The notes beneath the pieces are model-generated. The model was not told where the DNA came from and made no database searches. It saw only the letters and a list, made by a program, of their open reading frames with translations. Positions 59,963-64,000 of a DNA stretch of 64,000 bases are shown in pieces; the first letter of the stretch is position 1, and each line of letters begins with the position of its first letter. Origin of the DNA: Scleromitrula shiraiana (Eukaryota; Ascomycota; Leotiomycetes; Helotiales; Sclerotiniaceae); the NCBI GenBank assembly GCA_028455995.1, contig JABELC010000005.1:2232001-2296000 (forward strand). Reading direction: 5' to 3'. Position numbers and translations under genes: made by a program.

Positions 59963-60123
59963 TGTCTGTATAGTCAAACACGTGACCTTACGTCACGTGT
60001 CCGTTGAGGAGATATATACCCTCGACGGCGTACAACACCCTTCTTGAACTCCTTGAACATATTAATACAATACAGAAGATACCCGTAATTGTATAGTTCC
60101 ATACCCCCGGAGTCATACAAACA
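59963..60123 (+). mobile_element. Solo-LTR-like element, copy 1 (161 bp), with 5-bp TSD ggttg
   Basis: Begins TGTCTGTATAG and ends ATACAAACA, so it has the TG...CA ends of a retrotransposon LTR. It is flanked immediately by ggttg on both sides (59958-59962 and 60124-60128), a perfect 5-bp target duplication. A TATA-like gatatatacc lies in the middle, followed by aatacaatac, consistent with a promoter. A perfect 21-bp palindrome (CACGTGAC-5 nt-GTCACGTG) is at 59979-59999. No internal retrotransposon coding region follows, hence 'solo'. A related copy is at 62097. The orientation is taken from the TATA-like box. Confidence 0.8.
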
Positions 60124-60128
60124 GGTTG

Positions 60129-62091
60129 ATTTGTGTTTTTGGATTTTGGATTATTTGAATTTGGTTTTGCTGTGTTGGATGTGGTGTGGGAAGGGGTTGA
60201 TTTGTTGTTATTATTATTTTCTTTTAGTTTTTATTGGTTTTTATTGTCAATTTTCAATGTTATCACTGTCAATAAATCTCCAGCATAAACAATGATTGCA
60301 ACTCCTCAATGGATATAAACGTTTCAAGTACTTATTGATTAAATCTTTCGGTTTTGAACTTACCAAGAAGCAGAAACTAAGTATTTCTAGATTGGTACTG
60401 GGCGTCGTGCGATCAATCAACTTCTATCCTCTGTTTCATCTTCGTTTAAAGGAGTTTGGTTAAGGGGAAGGTTTCTGTGGATGTTTTGTACCTATTTATG
60501 GGGTTGAACTTGTATAGGATGGGGATGGGAGGGTGCGGTCACTGATTGAGTGACTGATCGAGTGCGGCGGGGAAGGGAGGAGTTGGAAGTGAATATCCAT
60601 ATACCAGCTTCTTAGCTTGCACTTTTTTACTATGTGCAGTAGTGGAACAGGACGTTTCTATTTACTCATTCATTCACCCACACACTTAATCAAATCACAG
60701 TATCCCATTCCCTATTATCTCCCAATCCAATATGTGTGTATATGTAGATGTCAGTCACATCACTATCATATCTCAATAAGTAAGATTACATCCAATGACA
60801 ATTAAGCTCGCATATGGATGTGGGATTTATCCTCTTTCCTCGGAAAGAAAGCATAGTTTTGAATTTATGGATATATATATTTACAGGGGTCAGTCACGTC
60901 GATATTATACCCATCTCAACAGAAGCATTTTCGAAAACTATTATGACAATAGGTTTAAACTTTAGATCAGAAAAATAAGACGACAATAGAGGATTTCTAA
61001 TAGCAGTACCCCACCTCTGCATCTCCCCCTCTTGTATAGAGATACATAGGACTACCTAGGACAAGTTGGAGACTTGGAGGGGTAGAAACAGTTGAAGACG
61101 ACTGTCACAAGAAGTAGTAAGAGAATTCGATCGAAGATTTTTCAAGGCGTGGAGAACTCAATTACTCTTTATCTTTCTGTGTCTATATGTGTTGCCATAC
61201 GAGAGGCTTTTTTGAATTATATAGTGATTGATATATTGCTATTATCGTTTGTCTTAAATTCATTTTTGTTGCTCTTTTTGCTTTAATCGTTGTCGTTATT
61301 TGATTTAGATTGGATGATAAAGAATATCTTATGGGTTCACACAAACAAAGTAAAAAACCCCCAAGTAATTGACCCAATAAACTCGAATCTCTTTACATGA
61401 CTTAGAAGAGCAATGACCTCCCCGGCGTCGGTAATGAGCACTTCCTATGGGCTTTTTAGACTGCGGATTAAAAGAAAGTTGGCGCTCTGGACTCGACCAC
61501 CGATCGAATTTATCTTGATTGGATTTGGAGGCAGAGACGGGCCATTCGAGTTTGCTAGACGTATCTAGTGGTTATGAAGAGCGGGGAAGTCGTGAATGAA
61601 TGAAAAGCTTCTTCCATTAGGAGATGTATGGATGATGGATGAGAGAGTGAATGAGGTGAATATGAACAGGAGATTCATGGCTTGTATGGAATGGAGATGA
61701 AGTATCGATCTGATGTTTAAGATGAATGTACTAGCGATGCTATACTACTCCCAAGACTCAAGTTGGGTTCCTCCCACGTTGGATATGCAACAAATCTACA
61801 CGTGCAGTGAAAAGCCCCATTTTTATTGAAGTTGAAACTACGGCGTTCTTTTAGATATGCAACAAAACGATATCTTGATGGTTGAATTCACTGTTCTCCG
61901 TACATGATAATTAGCCTTGGATGGGTTAGAGTATTATACTTGATGGTTATTTATATGTTGGTGTGCTCTGGATAGAATTCTCTTATCTGCCAAATAGACG
62001 TAGCAATTTCAGATTCCAAAGAGGGGAGTCGATTAATAGTTGGTTGGATTGGTTGTAAAAGAATTTCGTGTAATCTTCTCCGATTCTAGTT
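60129..62091. other. Gene-poor region between the two LTR-like copies
   Basis: About 2 kb with scattered short frames but no reverse-transcriptase, gag or other recognisable product, and no repeat beyond minor simple-sequence runs. Because each flanking copy has its own distinct target duplication, this is ordinary host DNA, not an element interior. Confidence 0.55.
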
Positions 62092-62096
62092 ATAAT

Positions 62097-62256
62097 TGTT
62101 TGTACAGTCAGCACGTGACCTTACGTCACGTGCCCGTTGAGGAGATATATACTCTCGACGGCGTACAACACCCTTCTTGATCTCCTTGAACATAATTATA
62201 CAATACAAGGAATGACCCTAAATTGTACTGTTCTACCCCCCGGAGTCATACGAACA
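62097..62256 (+). mobile_element. Solo-LTR-like element, copy 2 (160 bp), with 5-bp TSD ataat
   Basis: Begins TGTTTGTACAG and ends ATACGAACA, with ataat on each side (62092-62096 and 62257-62261). It aligns over its whole length with copy 1 in the same orientation, with one single-base gap. The palindrome (62112-62132), the ccgttgag...ctcgacgg inverted repeat and the cccccggagtcatac segment are conserved, while the last third is more divergent. A short open frame running out of it (ending near 62358) is incidental. Confidence 0.82.
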
Positions 62257-62261
62257 ATAAT

Positions 62262-63616
62262 ATTCGAGGGTTTACTGCCTTTGTTATTCTTGTTGTTGTT
62301 GTTATTGTTACTTTATGTTGTCGTTATTTTGAGGCAATTGTTAGAAAATAGTAAATGACAGCAATAGTAAAGATGAATTACAGCCAATGCTGATGTATTG
62401 CAAGACCAATTCTACTTTGATCTCGATCTAGTCAACATATTAAGAGATACCAAGCACCAATATGTGATTGACCCTAGGATTCTGAATATTTTTGGCTGCG
62501 GAAAGTTACGTGTTATCTTAAAGAGCTTCGGGGCTATAAATAATAATGCAGAATGTCTTCCGTGGAGAATTCGGAGGAAAAGGGATGCTCAACTCACTTC
62601 AAGCTCTTGTTATAGAGTCGTGTCTGATATCGAAATACGAAGTGCGGGTATATTTAGGTTGGTTTTCCCCTTTTACTTCGATCTGCAACTGATTGAACTC
62701 AAATGATAACACGAATGAGCGAAGAAAATGATCTATGTGCCGGTATAGTTTACGGAGATTGGCTATATCTTCTCATTCTAGCACGATTTCACTCGAACTA
62801 GGTAGTCGCTCTGTACAGTACATATTACTGCCGTCAAGTATCTCCTGCTGTTGTAATTTATCCACTCGTCAAATTATGTAGTCTATGTTGCTTTTATCAT
62901 GCAAGCTTGCCGTAGATTTAGTCGAGGTCTCAGCTCTCTACTAACCATCCACGAGCTCGAAGGAATCCAACCCACACTCGTGGCATACTTTTCCAATACT
63001 AGATTTGCTTTGATTTACATATTTTTAGGAAGGAAAGCTTCTATTTATACTTATCATACCAATACATCAACTTAGAGTCATGTTCAGGTGTTGGAGAATG
63101 AGTGAATAGTTAAGTGGGTTCTTCTTCGACTTGGACCGAATCAATTGCATCTTCGCAACCCCATCGCGTTGATTATATTCATCTAATTATCCAAAAATCT
63201 TAGATTTTTTACCATGCATTCACTCAGTAGGTTGGGGATCACTAATCACAAAGTGGAGAAGTTAATGGAGGGTAATGTTATCTTTATTATCAATGGATTT
63301 CATACTACGATCTTCACCAAATTGAAGAAGGGTGGATAAATAGTTGTTTCCTACCCCATAAATCTTACCCCTGTGTCTATCGGAATGAGTGATACTCATG
63401 ATTGTCGGGACTGAGAGCTGAATTTACGAGGTGGGGAGATCCATAAACTTGCTTCTCAGCCTTAGTTGGGATGATGGGTCAGGTACGGGCTTTTCGTTTG
63501 CTATTTTTGTTGTCATTTACATATTCCACTGTCATTGATCCCATAACTCTAGATTATAGAATTAAGTTGTCAGATTAACAACCTTTTATATTAAGTCTCT
63601 GTAAAGTATACTCTAT
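62262..63616. other. Gene-poor 1.35-kb region
   Basis: A 102-codon frame near 62400-62706 starts with a non-ATG codon and shows no family features. No other feature is supported. Confidence 0.45.
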
Positions 63617-63687
63617 CTACTCATCTACTCATCTACTCATCTACTCATCTACTCATCTACTCATCTACTCATCTACTCATCTACTCA
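63617..63687. repeat. Nine tandem copies of the octamer ctactcat
   Basis: A perfect 8-bp period over 71 bp. Simple slippage array. Confidence 0.93.
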
Positions 63688-64000
63688 ACTTTTCGATCTC
63701 ATGTCTACAAAAGTATATTGTGCATTGCTTGCCCAATTTCTTCCGCCAACTGGGAACAACGCCTCATTATATGGACAACTCTCACCTTCTCATTGATTGA
63801 TCTCGTCGCTTATTTGATGAAAACATCCTTTTATCTTCCTAAAACAGCGAGGACTAGGTTTTCGTGACCTGGTAGTATAAAAGGTCTTTTAATGAACAGA
63901 CAAGCATGAAAATCAATAGAACTAATACATGTGACTAGAGGCACGTATAATCATTGAATTTTGTGAACTGCTATGCCACCGGCACGGTTCTAAAAAGATA
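63688..64000. other. Window edge, nothing recognised
   Basis: The last 313 bp contain no frame or motif I can support; a gene could start beyond the edge. Confidence 0.5.

Noticed and set aside
59963..62256. A single 2.3-kb element with the two 160-bp copies as its LTRs
   Set aside because: Each copy has its own, different 5-bp duplication and the space between encodes nothing retroelement-like, so two solo insertions fit better.
62137..62358. 73-codon frame ending in a Leu-rich run
   Set aside because: It starts at a non-ATG codon inside LTR-like copy 2, and the frame is not kept in copy 1 (early stop).
62398..62706. 102-codon frame
   Set aside because: Non-ATG start, no recognised motif, ordinary intergenic composition.
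63617..63687. Regularly spaced repeats considered as a CRISPR array
   Set aside because: They are contiguous 8-bp units without spacers, in a eukaryotic genome.

Overview
This is a stretch of nuclear DNA from a filamentous ascomycete. The protein genes carry short GT-AG introns of about 40-165 bp, and the gene content is typically fungal: a PDR-type ABC transporter, a GH7 cellobiohydrolase with a fungal CBM1, a Zn2Cys6 regulator, a TOK1-type potassium channel and a type III polyketide synthase. AT-rich, microsatellite-loaded intergenic DNA and a plant-biomass gene set suggest a leotiomycete (Helotiales-like). The class is inference; I could not search a database. No rRNA, tRNA, CRISPR array or viral gene was recognised.

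Layout. 0-23 kb: an MFS monocarboxylate-type transporter, a Kre9/Knh1-like cell-wall protein with one membrane span and a long cytoplasmic tail, a full-length PDR ABC transporter (8 exons, reverse strand), a type III PKS with an acidic C-terminal tail, a small membrane protein and the ribosome-biogenesis factor BUD22. 23-34 kb: an SDR oxidoreductase, the cellobiohydrolase, then a repeat-rich island (a TIR element of about 300 bp, a possible LTR fragment, a decaying tandem repeat). Next to it are two convergent pseudogenes, an FAD monooxygenase and an O-methyltransferase, which read as the remains of a tailoring-enzyme pair. 35-45 kb: a Zn2Cys6 regulator, a mitochondrial oxoglutarate/malate-type carrier, a 3.5-kb gene-poor stretch, a divergent Sulfotransfer_4-like protein and two long low-complexity arrays. 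46-59 kb: a GNAT acetyltransferase pseudogene, an Asp-nucleophile alpha/beta hydrolase, a P450, a methyltransferase-like membrane protein, RAD4/XPC and the potassium channel. 59-64 kb has no recognisable gene, but carries two 160-bp direct copies of one LTR-like sequence, each flanked by its own perfect 5-bp target duplication.

No operon-like unit or complete secondary-metabolite cluster is evident. The genes appear to act individually, in transport and efflux, plant cell-wall breakdown, cell-wall sensing, DNA repair, ribosome assembly and K+ homeostasis. The most notable signals are the paired solo-LTR-like insertions, the eroded monooxygenase/methyltransferase pair beside the repeat island, the unusual architecture of the Kre9-like protein and the tailed type III PKS. 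All exon boundaries were derived by hand from splice consensus, reading frame and family similarity; summed exon lengths are multiples of three for every intact gene.
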